Part shown: one piece after another, positions 7,980 through 17,492 of the stretch | Numbering within the stretch: the first letter of the stretch is position 1 | Layout of the letters: each line of letters starts with the position of its first letter | NCBI GenBank assembly: GCA_947497265.1 | Contig: CANMFP010000007.1 | Span: 1-64,000, forward strand | Origin: an uncultured Isoptericola sp. | Lineage (GTDB): Bacteria > Actinomycetota > Actinomycetes > Actinomycetales > Cellulomonadaceae | Direction: 5' to 3' | Length of the DNA: 64,000 nucleotides | Notes under the pieces: model-generated | What the model saw: only the letters and a program-made list of their open reading frames with translations | What the model was told of the DNA's origin: nothing | The model's database searches: none | Translations under genes and position numbers: made by a program

Positions 7980-9680
7980 GTGCGTGTACGGAACGCCCGA
8001 TTCGTCCTTCCTCTCGTCTGCGTGGCCGCGCTCGTCGTCGGCTGCGGCGCCGACGACCCACCTCCCGACCCTGCTGAGGTCCCGGCGGGGCAGGCCGTCG
8101 TCTCCGCACCGACGGCCCACACCCTGCTGCTCGGTGCCGCGGACCCGGCCGAGCTCGCGCTGACCACCAGCCAGCAGATCTTCGAGCGCTCCCCGGTGGC
8201 GGTCGTCGCCGAGGCTCACGACGTCGACGTCGGCGCAGCGGACGACGGCGCAGCGGACGACGGCGCCGCGGTGCGGGCGGCGCAGGCCTCGGCCGCGGAG
8301 GCGCTCGGTGCTCCCGCCCTGCTCGTCGGGGGTGCGGTCTCCGCCCAGGGTGTCGCGGACGAGCTGGGCCGCCTGGGTGCGCAGGTCGCCGTGGTGGTGA
8401 GCGCCGAGCCGCCCGGCGCGGGTGCGCCCCTCGGCGCGGGAGGCGCCGGAGAGTCCGGCGGGCCCGACGACGCGACCGACGACACCTGGTCCGACGAGGG
8501 CACCGCGGTGGGCGCCGAGCTCAGCGAGGCCGAGCAGGCGGCCGCGACGGCGGACGTCGACGTCGTGCACCTGCGGGTCAGCGGGCTGCCGGATGCCGGC
8601 GAGGACGAGCCCGGTGCGTTGAGCGCGGCCGAGGTGGCGAGCCTGCAGGACGACGTCGGCGCGGCGCTCGCGGACGGTGCGTCACCCGAGCCGCAGGACC
8701 CTGCCGAGGTGCGGCTGCGTGAGGTGCTCGCGCTCACGGACCCGCAGCCCGGCCAGGAGGCGGCGATCGCGACCCTGCGCGCGGCCGGGGCCGTGGACCA
8801 CGCGGTGCCGGGTGGCGACATCGCCGCCTCGCCCGAGTCGATCACGGAGATCGACCTGGCACAGGCGCTCGCCGTGGTCGGCGTGGGGCCGACGTTCGGC
8901 GGCGCCGCGGAGTTTGCCTGGCGGGTCGAGGCGGCCGAGCGGGGTGACCTGCTGCCGACGGGGACGCAGCAGCTGCTCCCGGCGCGCTACGTGACCACGG
9001 TGGCAGAGCCGTCGGAGGACCCGGCGGCGGTGACCGCACGGGCGGCGGCCGCGGCCGAGGCGTACGCGGGTCTGGGCGACGGTCCGGTGGTGCCGACCGT
9101 CGTCGTGCAGGCCGGTGCGGCGGCGGGGCGGCCCGCCGAGGAGCGCGTCGCCGAGCTCGAGCCGGTGGTCGACGCGGCCCGGGACGCGGGGCAGTACGTG
9201 CTGCTCGACGTCGCGGCGGGGGACTCGGCGCTGCTGGAGGAGGTGGAGCCGCTCGAGGAGCTGCTCTCGAGCCCGGGGGTCGGCGTGGCGCTGCACCCGG
9301 AGGATCGCGTCTCCGACGGCGTGCTGCCGTCCCAGCAGGTGTCGGTGGAGGAGGTGCAGGCCGTGATCGCCTATATTGAAGGGGTGGTTACTAACCGCGG
9401 TCTGCCGCCGACGACGGTGCTCGTGCACCAGACGCGACCGGAGTCCGTCGTCGACCGTGAACGCCTCGCCGACGTGGCCGCCGGCACGGAGGCGGTGGAG
9501 ATCGTCCTCGCCGCGGACCGGACCGGTGGGCCGACCACCGGCGAGTGGGTGTGGAACCGCGTGTCCGACAACGTCCCCGACGGGGTGCACACCGGCTGGG
9601 CGGGACCGACCTACCTCCCCGCCCAGGGCGCCGACCTCGTCCCCACGGACCCGGCGCCGCTGTTCGTCGCCGGGCCCTGA
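7980..9680 (+). CDS. secreted lipoprotein of unknown function, CWB2-like N-terminal part
   Basis: A 566-aa predicted lipoprotein. A signal peptide with lipobox V-V-G-C places the lipidated cysteine at residue 22. Residues about 50-170 resemble cell-wall-binding repeat 2 (TSQQIFERSPVAVVAEA, ALGAPALLVGG, ELGRLGAQVAVVV), though weakly. The remainder has alternating beta/alpha character (VPTVVVQAGAA, GQYVLLDVAAGDSALL, TTVLVHQTRPESVVD) that could be a TIM-barrel-like fold; I do not recognise its family. The GTG at 7980 follows GAGGA by about 8 nt and is preferred over 7962. It is followed 16 nt later by the GH20 gene, with which it may be co-transcribed. It is probably anchored outside the cell membrane. 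Confidence 0.7.
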   Translation: MRVRNARFVLPLVCVAALVVGCGADDPPPDPAEVPAGQAVVSAPTAHTLLLGAADPAELALTTSQQIFERSPVAVVAEAHDVDVGAADDGAADDGAAVRAAQASAAEALGAPALLVGGAVSAQGVADELGRLGAQVAVVVSAEPPGAGAPLGAGGAGESGGPDDATDDTWSDEGTAVGAELSEAEQAAATADVDVVHLRVSGLPDAGEDEPGALSAAEVASLQDDVGAALADGASPEPQDPAEVRLREVLALTDPQPGQEAAIATLRAAGAVDHAVPGGDIAASPESITEIDLAQALAVVGVGPTFGGAAEFAWRVEAAERGDLLPTGTQQLLPARYVTTVAEPSEDPAAVTARAAAAAEAYAGLGDGPVVPTVVVQAGAAAGRPAEERVAELEPVVDAARDAGQYVLLDVAAGDSALLEEVEPLEELLSSPGVGVALHPEDRVSDGVLPSQQVSVEEVQAVIAYIEGVVTNRGLPPTTVLVHQTRPESVVDRERLADVAAGTEAVEIVLAADRTGGPTTGEWVWNRVSDNVPDGVHTGWAGPTYLPAQGADLVPTDPAPLFVAGP

Positions 9681-9696
9681 GCAGGAGAACCCCCGC

Positions 9697-11139
9697 ATGC
9701 TTCCCCTCATCCCGTGGCCCACCGAGGTCACGCAGCCCGACGCCCCTGCCCTCGAGCTGCCCGCGGTGCGCGTCGACGCGCCCGACGCGCAGCTCGCCGA
9801 GCTCGTCGCCGAGCAGCTCTCGGCGGCCGGGGTGCCCCTCGCCGCCGCGGCGGACGCCGTGCCGTTCACGCTGCGCCTCGACACCGCCGCCGGACCCCAG
9901 GGCTCGGACAGCCCTGAGCGGTACACGCTCGCCGTGGGCGAGGGCGCGATCACCGCGACCGCTGCCGAGCCGGTCGGCCTGCTGCACGCCGCGCGCAGCC
10001 TGCGCCAGCTCGTGGTGCGCCCCGACGATGCGGCGGGACGGAGGGGGAGCGTCCCCGCCGTCGTCCTCCACGACGCCCCGCGCTACCGCTGGCGCGGGCT
10101 GTCCTTCGACGTCGTGCGCCACTGGTTCGGACCGGACGACATCCGTGCCGTCGTCGACCTCGTGGCCGCGTTCAAGCTGCGCGTGCTGCACCTGCACCTC
10201 ACCGACGACCAGGGCTGGCGCATCGAGATCCCGTCGCGGCCCGAGCTGGAGAAGGCGTCCGACAACCAGGTCGGCAGCGGCTCCGCCGGCTACCTGACCG
10301 TCGAGGACTTCCGTGCGCTGCAGGACTACGCCGGGGTGCGCCACGTGACGATCGTCCCCGAGTTCGACATGCCCGGGCACGTCAACGCGGCCACGCACGT
10401 CTACGGCGGCCTGACCGACGACGGCGTCGCCACCGACGCGTACGGCGGCATCGAGGTCGGCTTCTCGCGGCTGTGGTTCGACAACCCCGCCACCGAACCC
10501 TTCGTGCGCGACGTCGTCGGCGACCTCGCACGCATGACCGACGGCGAGTGGGTGCACGTGGGCGGCGACGAGGTGCTGACCATGGAGCGCGAGGAGTTCG
10601 CGCGCTTCGTGGAGCTCGCGCAGCGCGTCGTGCGCGAGCACGGCAAGACGCCGGTCTTCTGGCAGGAGGGCGCACGGGGCCCGGTGGAGCCCGGGACGCT
10701 GCTGCAGTACTGGGAGCCGAAGGGCGAGGACCTCGACCGGTTCGTGGCGGCGGCCCAGGGTGGTGCACGGTTCATCATGTCTCCCGGCAACCACACCTAT
10801 CTCGACATGAAGTACACCGCCGAGCACCCGTTGGGTCTGCAGTGGGCGGGCTTCGTCGAGCTGCGCGACTCCTACGAGTGGGAGCCCACCGCCGTGATCG
10901 AGGGCCTCCCTGCCGCCGCCGTGGAAGGCGTCTCCGCCGCGGTGTGGACCGAGACGCTCACCACCCGTGACGAGCTGTTCTCGATGCTGCTCCCGCGGCT
11001 CGGCGCCGTGGCCGAGGTCGCCTGGACCTCCGCCGAGGCGAAAGACTTCGACGGGTTCACGGCCCGCACCGCGGCCCAGGCGCCGGCGTGGCGCTCCGCC
11101 GGGTGGGCGTTCCACCCGACGCCGCAGGTCGCCTGGTAG
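9697..11139 (+). CDS. GH20 beta-N-acetylhexosaminidase
   Basis: A 480-aa glycoside hydrolase family 20 enzyme that removes terminal N-acetylhexosamine by substrate-assisted catalysis. A small N-terminal domain (about residues 1-115) precedes the TIM barrel, which starts at RGLSFDVVRHW and contains HLHLTDDQGWRIEI and the catalytic pair Asp291-Glu292 in HVGGDEV. No signal peptide is seen, so it may act on imported oligosaccharides or recycled cell-wall fragments. The ATG is preceded by an AGGAG ribosome site 8 nt upstream. It lies directly behind the lipoprotein gene in the same direction. Confidence 0.93.
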   Translation: MLPLIPWPTEVTQPDAPALELPAVRVDAPDAQLAELVAEQLSAAGVPLAAAADAVPFTLRLDTAAGPQGSDSPERYTLAVGEGAITATAAEPVGLLHAARSLRQLVVRPDDAAGRRGSVPAVVLHDAPRYRWRGLSFDVVRHWFGPDDIRAVVDLVAAFKLRVLHLHLTDDQGWRIEIPSRPELEKASDNQVGSGSAGYLTVEDFRALQDYAGVRHVTIVPEFDMPGHVNAATHVYGGLTDDGVATDAYGGIEVGFSRLWFDNPATEPFVRDVVGDLARMTDGEWVHVGGDEVLTMEREEFARFVELAQRVVREHGKTPVFWQEGARGPVEPGTLLQYWEPKGEDLDRFVAAAQGGARFIMSPGNHTYLDMKYTAEHPLGLQWAGFVELRDSYEWEPTAVIEGLPAAAVEGVSAAVWTETLTTRDELFSMLLPRLGAVAEVAWTSAEAKDFDGFTARTAAQAPAWRSAGWAFHPTPQVAW

Positions 11140-11146
11140 CTCCGTC

Positions 11147-11180
11147 CGACGGGTGGCTCCGCGCGACGGGTGGCTCCGCG
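11147..11180. repeat. 17-bp tandem duplication
   Basis: CGACGGGTGGCTCCGCG is present twice head to tail (11147-11163 and 11164-11180) in the gap between the convergent hexosaminidase and pmt genes. No stem-loop is obvious. Confidence 0.7.
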
Positions 11181-11196
11181 CCGACGCCGGGGGCCG

Positions 11197-13101
11197 TCAG
11201 ATCCAGTTCTGGAAGCGGATGACCTCGCGCCAGTAGTCGTACGGCACCTGCATCGCCGACCAGAACGGGTAGAACGCCACCGACACCGCCGTGATCGTCA
11301 GCAGCACGCCGGCGATCACGGCGAGGGTCCCGCCGCGCCCGGACCGGTGGCGCGTGCGTTCGAGCGCCACCACCATCGGGTACAGGAGCGTGAGGATCAC
11401 CCAGGGCGTGAACACGATCGAGTAGAACGTGAAGATGGTCCGCTCGGAGTAGAAGAACCACGGGGCCCAGCCGGCGATCGTGCCGGACAGGACGGCCAGG
11501 GCCCGCCAGTCGCGCAACCAGACGCCGAGCACGATCGTCACGACGATCGCGATGGCGGCGAGGAACCACAGCAGCGGGTTGCCGATCGCCGAGACCGCGA
11601 CGGCGCACGCGCCGCCGTCCGGCGGGCAGCCGTTCTCGCCGGCGGCGGAGCGCTCCCAGAAGAACGACGTGGGCCGCCACTGCACGATCCAGCCCAGCGG
11701 GTGCGAGGCGTAGGCATGATCGGAGTTCAGGCCCGTGTGGAAGCCGAACATCTGCTGGTGGTAGTACCAGAGGCTCGCGAGCCAGTCGGGCATCCACGAG
11801 ACCGCCTCGTCCGGATGGTCGGCGGCCCAGGTGCGGTAGTAGCCGTCCTTGCCGACGATCCATGAGGTCCACGACCCCACGTAGGTGACCACCGCGACCG
11901 GCACGATCTGCAGGAAAGCGAGCGGGGCGTCGAGCGCCAACGACTGCAGCCAGCCGTGCCGGATGCCCGCCCGCTGCCGGGCCGTCAGGTCCCACAGCAC
12001 GGTGAGCAGGCCGAACACGGCCACGAACCACAGCCCCGACCACTTGACCCCGCACGCCAGACCCAGCGCGATGCCGGCGGCCAGGCGCCACCAGCGGAAC
12101 CCCAGCCCGCGCGGTCCGAACCTCGCGACGGTGCCGCCCGCCTCGAGGACCGACCCGACGCCGGCTGCCAGCCGCCGGCGGGACTGCTCGCGGTCCAGCA
12201 GCAGGCAGCCGAAGGCCACGAGCACCCAGAACATGAGGAACTGGTCCAGCAGTGCGACCCGCGAGTGGACGATCGCCTCGCCGTCGATCGCCAGGAGGAA
12301 GCCCGCGGCGAGACCCATCACCGTGCTCGAGAAGAGACGACGGGCGATCCGGACGAGCAGCAGCACGGCCAGGATGCCGACGACGGCGCTCGCCAGGCGC
12401 CACGCGAACGGGTTCGCCGGACCGCCACCGGCCTCCATGCCCAGCCAGATCATCCACTTGCCGACGGGCGGATGGACGACGTAGGCGGCCTGGTCGAGGT
12501 ACGAGTCGACGTCACCCGCCTCGAACGCCGGGTTGGGGTCCTCGGGCCACTGCCGCTCGGTGCCCTCGCGTCCCAGCGTGTACGCGTCCTTGACGTAGTA
12601 GGTCTCGTCGAAGACCAGGCTGCCCGGCCGGCCGAGCTCCCACAGGCGGGTCACCGCCGCGAGCAGCGTGACCACGATCGTGCCCACCCAGCCGAGCACC
12701 TGGGCACGCCGGGTGGCCCCCAGCGCCAGGCGACGCTCGCCCAGCAGCCGTACCAGCAGGGTCTGCTCCGTGACGGCCGGCTCGCCCGGCGTGGTCTCCG
12801 CCTCGTTCGCCGGCAGGTCCGTGCCCGACGGCGGTACGTCCGCCCCGCTCCCGGCGGCGGTGGGAGTCCCGTCGACCGGCGTGGGCGGGGTGCGCGACGA
12901 ACCGTTCTGCCCGACGCTCGGGACGGCACCGGTGATGGCGCGGAACGCGCCGGTCACGATGGGGATGCCGCGGGTGTCCGTGCGGTGGCCGTGGACGTCA
13001 CGCCGTGAGGGGTACTGGCGGCGCGGCGCGGACGGCGAGTCGATCTCCGGGTTCTCACCCGTGGCGGGAGCGTCGGCATCAGGGGCGGTCACCTCGGCCA
13101 C
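11197..13101 (-). CDS. pmt: polyprenol-phosphate-mannose protein mannosyltransferase (PMT family)
   Basis: A 634-aa multispanning membrane protein for protein O-mannosylation at the outer face of the membrane, using polyprenyl-phosphate mannose. The first 140 residues are a low-complexity cytosolic tail. The first luminal loop carries VFDETYYVKDAY with the Asp-Glu pair that is catalytic in GT39 enzymes, followed by HPPVGKW. About ten hydrophobic segments follow, and the C-terminal PMT domain ends with PYDYWREVIRF. It is divergent from rsmI with a 39-nt gap, as with Rv1002c/Rv1003c in M. tuberculosis. The GTG at 13101 has no ribosome site. Confidence 0.92.
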   Translation of the reverse strand: MAEVTAPDADAPATGENPEIDSPSAPRRQYPSRRDVHGHRTDTRGIPIVTGAFRAITGAVPSVGQNGSSRTPPTPVDGTPTAAGSGADVPPSGTDLPANEAETTPGEPAVTEQTLLVRLLGERRLALGATRRAQVLGWVGTIVVTLLAAVTRLWELGRPGSLVFDETYYVKDAYTLGREGTERQWPEDPNPAFEAGDVDSYLDQAAYVVHPPVGKWMIWLGMEAGGGPANPFAWRLASAVVGILAVLLLVRIARRLFSSTVMGLAAGFLLAIDGEAIVHSRVALLDQFLMFWVLVAFGCLLLDREQSRRRLAAGVGSVLEAGGTVARFGPRGLGFRWWRLAAGIALGLACGVKWSGLWFVAVFGLLTVLWDLTARQRAGIRHGWLQSLALDAPLAFLQIVPVAVVTYVGSWTSWIVGKDGYYRTWAADHPDEAVSWMPDWLASLWYYHQQMFGFHTGLNSDHAYASHPLGWIVQWRPTSFFWERSAAGENGCPPDGGACAVAVSAIGNPLLWFLAAIAIVVTIVLGVWLRDWRALAVLSGTIAGWAPWFFYSERTIFTFYSIVFTPWVILTLLYPMVVALERTRHRSGRGGTLAVIAGVLLTITAVSVAFYPFWSAMQVPYDYWREVIRFQNWI

Positions 13102-13140
13102 TTTAGAGGGTCATGACGTCGCCGTGGGACAGTTGCGCAC

Positions 13141-14007
13141 ATGAGTCGTGAGGCAGGGTCCGTCGTGCTGGCCGCCACCCCCATCGGCAACGTGGAGGAC
13201 GCCTCGCCGCGCCTGCTGCGCCTGCTGCAGGAGGCCGACGTCGTCGCCGCCGAGGACACCCGCCGGCTGCACGGCCTGGCCGGCCGGCTCGGCATCAAGG
13301 TCGGGGGCCGCGTGGTCTCGTACCACGAGCACAACGAGCGAGACCGGGCCGACGACCTGCTGGACGTGGTCGACGGCGGCGGGACCGTCGTCGTCGTCAC
13401 CGATGCCGGGATGCCGGCCGTCTCCGACCCCGGGTTCCGGCTCGTCGAGCGTGCCGTCGAGCGGGGGCTGCCGGTCACGGCGGCGCCGGGTGCCTCGGCG
13501 GTGCTCACGGCGCTCGCGCTGTCCGGGCTGCCGACCGACCGCTTCACCTTCGACGGGTTCGTGCCGCGCAAGGCGGGGGACCGGGACCGGTTCCTCGGCG
13601 CGCTGGTGACCGAGCCGCGCACCATGGTCTTCTTCGAGGCGCCGCACCGTGTGGTCGAGACGCTGGCCGCGATGGCCTCCGCGTTCGGCCCGGACCGTCC
13701 TGCGGCCGTGTGCCGCGAGCTGACCAAGACGTACGAGGAGGTGCTGCGCGGCCCCCTGGGTGAGCTCGCGGCGCTGGCGGGCGAGCGGGCCGGGTCGGGT
13801 GCCGGGCTGCGCGGCGAGATCTGCGTCGTCGTCGGCGGAGCCCCGGCCGCGGAGACGCCGCGCGTGGAGGACCTGGTGCCCGAGGTCCTGGAGCGCGTGC
13901 AGGGTGGAGAGCGGCTCAAGGCCGTCGTGGCGGAGGTGGCGACGGCGGCCGGCGTCCCGAAACGGGACCTCTACGCCGCCGCCCTCGCCGCCCGCCCGCC
14001 GAGGTAG
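13141..14007 (+). CDS. rsmI: 16S rRNA (cytidine(1402)-2-prime-O)-methyltransferase RsmI
   Basis: A 288-aa tetrapyrrole-methylase-fold enzyme that 2-prime-O-methylates C1402 of 16S rRNA with SAM. Family motifs are TPIGNVEDASPRLL at the N terminus, AEDTRRLHGL, VTDAGMPAVSDPG and APGASAVLTALALSGLPTD. Length is as expected. The -10-like GACAGT at 13128-13133 ends 7 nt before the ATG and no ribosome site is visible, so the mRNA may be leaderless. The TAG stop lies inside a GAGGTAG repeat (14001-14007) shared with the convergent pncA end. Confidence 0.95.
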   Translation: MSREAGSVVLAATPIGNVEDASPRLLRLLQEADVVAAEDTRRLHGLAGRLGIKVGGRVVSYHEHNERDRADDLLDVVDGGGTVVVVTDAGMPAVSDPGFRLVERAVERGLPVTAAPGASAVLTALALSGLPTDRFTFDGFVPRKAGDRDRFLGALVTEPRTMVFFEAPHRVVETLAAMASAFGPDRPAAVCRELTKTYEEVLRGPLGELAALAGERAGSGAGLRGEICVVVGGAPAAETPRVEDLVPEVLERVQGGERLKAVVAEVATAAGVPKRDLYAAALAARPPR

Positions 14008-14051
14008 TAACGCCGGCGCCGAGGTAGGAGCGGCGGGAGCGGCGCTACCTC
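14001..14051. repeat. GAGGTAG repeat cluster between convergent genes
   Basis: GAGGTAGTAA (14001-14010), GAGGTAGGAG (14021-14030) and the inverted CTACCTC (14045-14051). The second and third copies can pair as an 8-bp stem CGAGGTAG/CTACCTCG. The stop codons of rsmI (TAG 14005-14007) and pncA (TAG, 14047-14045 on the minus strand) are both part of a GAGGTAG copy. Related copies occur at 20282-20343 and 23685-23740. Confidence 0.6.
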
Positions 14052-14623
14052 GCGGCGCCGGAGTCGGCGAGCTCGACGCCGGCGGCGGCCAGCTCCTCGC
14101 GCGCCCGCTCGCCCAGCTCGGGCGACACCGGCGCGGTGAGGTCCGCCAGCACCCTCGTGGAGAACCCGAGCCGCGTCGCGTCCAGCGCCGTGTGCTTGAC
14201 GCAGTGCGACTCCGCCAGGCCGACGACGTCCACCGCGGTGGTACCGGCCTCCCGCAGGACCGACTCGAGCGACCGGCCCGCGACGTCGGCCCCGTCGAAC
14301 CCGGAGTACCCGTGGTCGTACTGCCCCTTCTTGACCGCGACGTCGGCGGCCAGGTCCGCGAGCGCCGGGTGCAGCTCCGCGTTCGGCGAGCCCGCGACGC
14401 CGTGCACCGGCCACGAGTCGACGAAGTCCGGGGTGTCGCTGAAGTGCTCGCCCGGGTCGATGTGCCAGTCCTGGGTGGTGACGACCAGGCCGTACCGGTC
14501 GCGGTGCTCCCCGGCGTACGCGGCGACGTCGGCCGCGACACGGTTCCCGCCGTCGACGCCGAGCTCACCGCCCTCGCAGAAGGTCGGCTGGACGTCCACG
14601 ACGATCAGTGCGCGCGTGCTCAT
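14045..14623 (-). CDS. pncA: nicotinamidase (isochorismatase-like hydrolase)
   Basis: A 192-aa cysteine hydrolase that deaminates nicotinamide to nicotinate in NAD salvage. The catalytic triad is visible: Asp10 in VVDVQPTFC, Lys99 in [13 protein letters not shown] and Cys141 in ESHCVKHTA. The metal-site pattern [12 protein letters not shown] is also present. The ATG at 14623 is preceded by a CACAGT hexamer (14636-14631) with 7 nt between, so translation may be leaderless; an in-frame ATG three codons upstream is possible. It is convergent with rsmI, and both stops sit in the GAGGTAG repeat. Confidence 0.93.
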   Translation of the reverse strand: MSTRALIVVDVQPTFCEGGELGVDGGNRVAADVAAYAGEHRDRYGLVVTTQDWHIDPGEHFSDTPDFVDSWPVHGVAGSPNAELHPALADLAADVAVKKGQYDHGYSGFDGADVAGRSLESVLREAGTTAVDVVGLAESHCVKHTALDATRLGFSTRVLADLTAPVSPELGERAREELAAAGVELADSGAAR

Positions 14624-14726
14624 GCCCACCACTGTGCCACCTTCGTCGCCACCTTCGTCGCCGCCGTCGTCGCCGGCCGTGGCGGCCGGACCCTGGACGC
14701 CCGGGTCCGCGGCCGTCGTCGGCCAT

Positions 14727-14732
14727 TAGGAT
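14727..14732 (+). promoter_or_regulatory. metG -10 element, leaderless start
   Basis: TAGGAT fits the actinobacterial TANNNT -10 box and ends 7 nt before the metG ATG at 14740. Transcription would start at or next to the start codon, and no ribosome site is present. The -35 region is not recognisable. Confidence 0.55.
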
Positions 14733-14739
14733 TCGGGGC

Positions 14740-16536
14740 ATGACCCACATCCTCTCGGCCGTGGCATGGCCCTATGCCAACGGCCCGCGGCACATCGGCC
14801 ACGTCGCCGGCTTCGGCGTTCCCTCCGACGTCTTCAGCCGGCACATGCGGATGGCGGGTCACGACGTCCTGATGGTCTCCGGCACGGACGAGCACGGCAC
14901 GCCGATCCTCGTCCAGGCCGAGTCGGAGGGCGTCACCCCGCAGGAGCTCGCGGACCGCTACAACCGGGTCATCGTCGAGGACCTGACCTCCCTGGGCCTG
15001 TCCTACGACCTGTTCACGCGCACCACGACGCGCAACCACTACGCCGTCGTGCAGGAGATGTTCCGCACGGTGCACCAGAACGGCTACATGGTCGAGAAGT
15101 CGACGATGGGCGCGATCTCGCCGTCCACGGGCCGCACGCTGCCCGACCGCTTCATCGAGGGCACCTGTCCCATCTGCGGCTACGACGGCGCTCGCGGCGA
15201 CCAGTGCGACAACTGCGGCAACCAGCTCGACCCGATCGACCTGAAGAACCCGCGCAGCCGCATCAACGGCGAGACGCCCAAGTTCGTCGAGTCGAACCAC
15301 TTCTTCCTCGACCTGCCGGCCCTCGTCGACGCGCTGTCCTCGTGGCTCGAGAAGCGCGACGGGTGGCGGCCCAACGTGCTCAACTTCAGCCGCAACCTGC
15401 TCGACGACGTCCGCCCGCGCGCCATGACGCGCGACATCGACTGGGGCATCCCCGTGCCGCTGGAGGGGTGGGAGGACAATCCCGCCAAGCGGCTCTACGT
15501 GTGGTTCGACGCCGTGATCGGCTACCTGTCCAGCTCGATCGAGTGGTCGCGACGCCAGGGCACGCCCGAGGCGTGGCGCGAGTGGTGGACGAACCCGGAC
15601 GCCCGCTCGTACTACTTCATGGGCAAGGACAACATCACCTTCCACTCCCAGATCTGGCCGGCGGAGCTGCTGGCGTACGACGGTGGCGGGTCGCGCGGGG
15701 GTGCGCCGGGCCGGTTCGGCTCGCTGCAGCTCCCGACGGAGGTGGTCTCCAGCGAGTTCCTCAACGTCGAGGGCCAGAAGTTCTCCTCCTCGCGCGGCGT
15801 CGTCATCTACGTGCGCGACATGCTGGCCCGGTACCAGCCCGACGCGTTCCGCTACTACGTCGCGGCGGCCGGGCCGGAGAACCAGGACGTCGACTTCACG
15901 TGGGACGGGTTCCTGCGGCGTACCAACGACGAGCTCGTCGCCGGCTGGGGCAACCTGGTCAACCGCACGGCGTCGATGGTGCACAAGAACTTCGGGCAGA
16001 TCCCGACGGCGGGCGAGCTGACCGACACCGACCGTGACGTCCTGGCCGCCACGAGCAAGGCGTTCTCCGACATCGGCTCCCTCATCGAGTCCAACCGGCA
16101 GCGGGCCGCGATCGCGGAGGCGATGCGCGTCGTCGGCGACGTCAACCGCTACGTCTCCGAGACCCAGCCGTGGAAGCTCAAGACCGACCCGGAGCGGCTG
16201 GCCACCGTGCTGCACACCACGACGCAGGCGGTCAGCGACTGCAACACGCTGCTGGCACCGTTCCTGCCGCACTCGGCGCAGTCGGTGCACGAGGTCCTGG
16301 GGGGTACGGGTGAGTTCGCCCCGCAGCCGCGCATCGAGGAGGTCACCGACCTGGACGACGACTCGCGGCACTACCCGGTCATCACCGGCGACCACGACGG
16401 CGGCTACCGGTTCCCCGCGTGGGCGTCGAGCCCCGTGACGCCGGGCACCCCGATCGCGAAGCCGTCCCCGGTGTTCACCAAGCTCGACGACTCGATCGTC
16501 GAGGAAGAGCTCGAGCGGCTGCGCGAGAAGGCCTGA
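14740..16536 (+). CDS. metG: methionyl-tRNA synthetase
   Basis: A 598-aa class I aminoacyl-tRNA synthetase charging tRNA-Met. Visible are the HIGH motif in NGPRHIGH near residue 20, a zinc knuckle [18 protein letters not shown] (four cysteines, about residues 146-163), the KMSKS equivalent QKFSSSRG and the anticodon-binding helical domain at the C terminus. There is no C-terminal tRNA-binding EMAP extension. The start at 14740 is fixed by the [15 protein letters not shown] beginning typical of the family and by the leaderless promoter. TatD follows after 2 nt. Confidence 0.96.
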   Translation: MTHILSAVAWPYANGPRHIGHVAGFGVPSDVFSRHMRMAGHDVLMVSGTDEHGTPILVQAESEGVTPQELADRYNRVIVEDLTSLGLSYDLFTRTTTRNHYAVVQEMFRTVHQNGYMVEKSTMGAISPSTGRTLPDRFIEGTCPICGYDGARGDQCDNCGNQLDPIDLKNPRSRINGETPKFVESNHFFLDLPALVDALSSWLEKRDGWRPNVLNFSRNLLDDVRPRAMTRDIDWGIPVPLEGWEDNPAKRLYVWFDAVIGYLSSSIEWSRRQGTPEAWREWWTNPDARSYYFMGKDNITFHSQIWPAELLAYDGGGSRGGAPGRFGSLQLPTEVVSSEFLNVEGQKFSSSRGVVIYVRDMLARYQPDAFRYYVAAAGPENQDVDFTWDGFLRRTNDELVAGWGNLVNRTASMVHKNFGQIPTAGELTDTDRDVLAATSKAFSDIGSLIESNRQRAAIAEAMRVVGDVNRYVSETQPWKLKTDPERLATVLHTTTQAVSDCNTLLAPFLPHSAQSVHEVLGGTGEFAPQPRIEEVTDLDDDSRHYPVITGDHDGGYRFPAWASSPVTPGTPIAKPSPVFTKLDDSIVEEELERLREKA

Positions 16537-16538
16537 GC

Positions 16539-17456
16539 GTGGCGCGCAAGCGTGAGCGCGGGTTCCCGCGTGACCCCGAGCCGCTGCCGGTCCCCGTCGT
16601 CGACAACCACACGCACCTGGACGCGATCGCGGACCTCGTCCCCGACGGCTCGCCGGTCCCGACCGTGGCCGAGCACGTGGCCCGGGCTGCCGCCGTCGGC
16701 GTCGACCGGATGGTGCAGGTGGGCTGCGATCTGCCGTCCGTCGAGTGGACCGACGCGCTCCTGCGGGATGCGGAGGCCGACGCGCTCCTGGGTGCGGTGG
16801 CGATCCACCCCAACGAGGCGGTGCTGCACGCCGGTGTCCGGGAGGTCGGCCCCGACGGGCTCGAGCCGCAGCCGCGGCCGCACCATTCGACGTCGCTGGC
16901 GGACGCGATCGCCCGCGTCGCCGAGGTCGCCCGCGACAACCCCCGCGTGCGGGCGGTGGGGGAGACGGGCATGGACCTGTTCCGCACCGGGCCGCAGGGC
17001 GAGGAGGCGCAGCGCGAGTCGTTCCGCGCCCACGTCGCGCTCGCCAAGGAGCTCGGGCTGGCGCTGCAGATCCACGACCGCGACGCCCACGAGCAGGTGA
17101 TCGAGGTCCTGCTGGCGGACGGTGCGCCGGAGCGGACCGTCTTCCACTGCTTCAGCGGGGACGCGGCGATGGCGGCGCTCGCCGCCGAGCACGGCTGGTA
17201 CCTGTCCTTCGCCGGGACGGTCACCTATCCGAAGAACACCCATCTGCGCGAGGCGCTGCGCACGGTGCCGCTCGAGCTCGTCCTCGTGGAGACCGACGCG
17301 CCCTACCTGCCGCCGCACCCGTTCCGGGGGCAGCCGAACGCCCCGTACGTCGCCGCGCACACCGTGCGGGCCATGGCCGAGGTGCTCGACCGACCGCTCG
17401 CCGACGTCTGCCGAGCGGTCTCGGACAACACCGGACGGGTCTACGGGTCGTGGTGA
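16539..17456 (+). CDS. tatD: TatD family metal-dependent DNase
   Basis: A 305-aa TIM-barrel hydrolase of the TatD/YcfH family (3-prime to 5-prime DNase, proposed in DNA repair and RNA/DNA turnover). Metal ligands are visible in DNHTHLDAI, GETGMDLF (Glu), QIHDRDAHEQ, FHCFSG and VETDAPYLPPHPFRG. The N-terminal 20 residues before PVVDNHTHLD are basic. The GTG start lies 2 nt after the metG stop, with GAGAAGG inside metG as a possible ribosome site, so it is co-transcribed with metG. The metG-tatD-rpfB order is conserved in actinobacteria. Confidence 0.93.
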   Translation: MARKRERGFPRDPEPLPVPVVDNHTHLDAIADLVPDGSPVPTVAEHVARAAAVGVDRMVQVGCDLPSVEWTDALLRDAEADALLGAVAIHPNEAVLHAGVREVGPDGLEPQPRPHHSTSLADAIARVAEVARDNPRVRAVGETGMDLFRTGPQGEEAQRESFRAHVALAKELGLALQIHDRDAHEQVIEVLLADGAPERTVFHCFSGDAAMAALAAEHGWYLSFAGTVTYPKNTHLREALRTVPLELVLVETDAPYLPPHPFRGQPNAPYVAAHTVRAMAEVLDRPLADVCRAVSDNTGRVYGSW

Positions 17457-17481
17457 CCCCTGTCGCTCGAGCCCAGGTTCG

Positions 17482-17491
17482 GCTACGGTCT
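17482..17491 (+). promoter_or_regulatory. -10-like box of the first G5/DUF348 gene
   Basis: GCTACGGTCT contains TACGGT (17484-17489), a TANNNT -10 match 3 nt before the GTG at 17493 and 9 nt before the GTG at 17499. The same core (GTTACGGTCG) appears upstream of the two following paralogues. The -35 region is weak. Confidence 0.4.
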
Positions 17492-17492
17492 G

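Noticed and set aside
14608-14739. N-terminal extension of MetG
   Set aside because: The in-frame upstream codons are Arg-rich, lie beyond the -10 element, and family similarity begins at the ATG at 14740.
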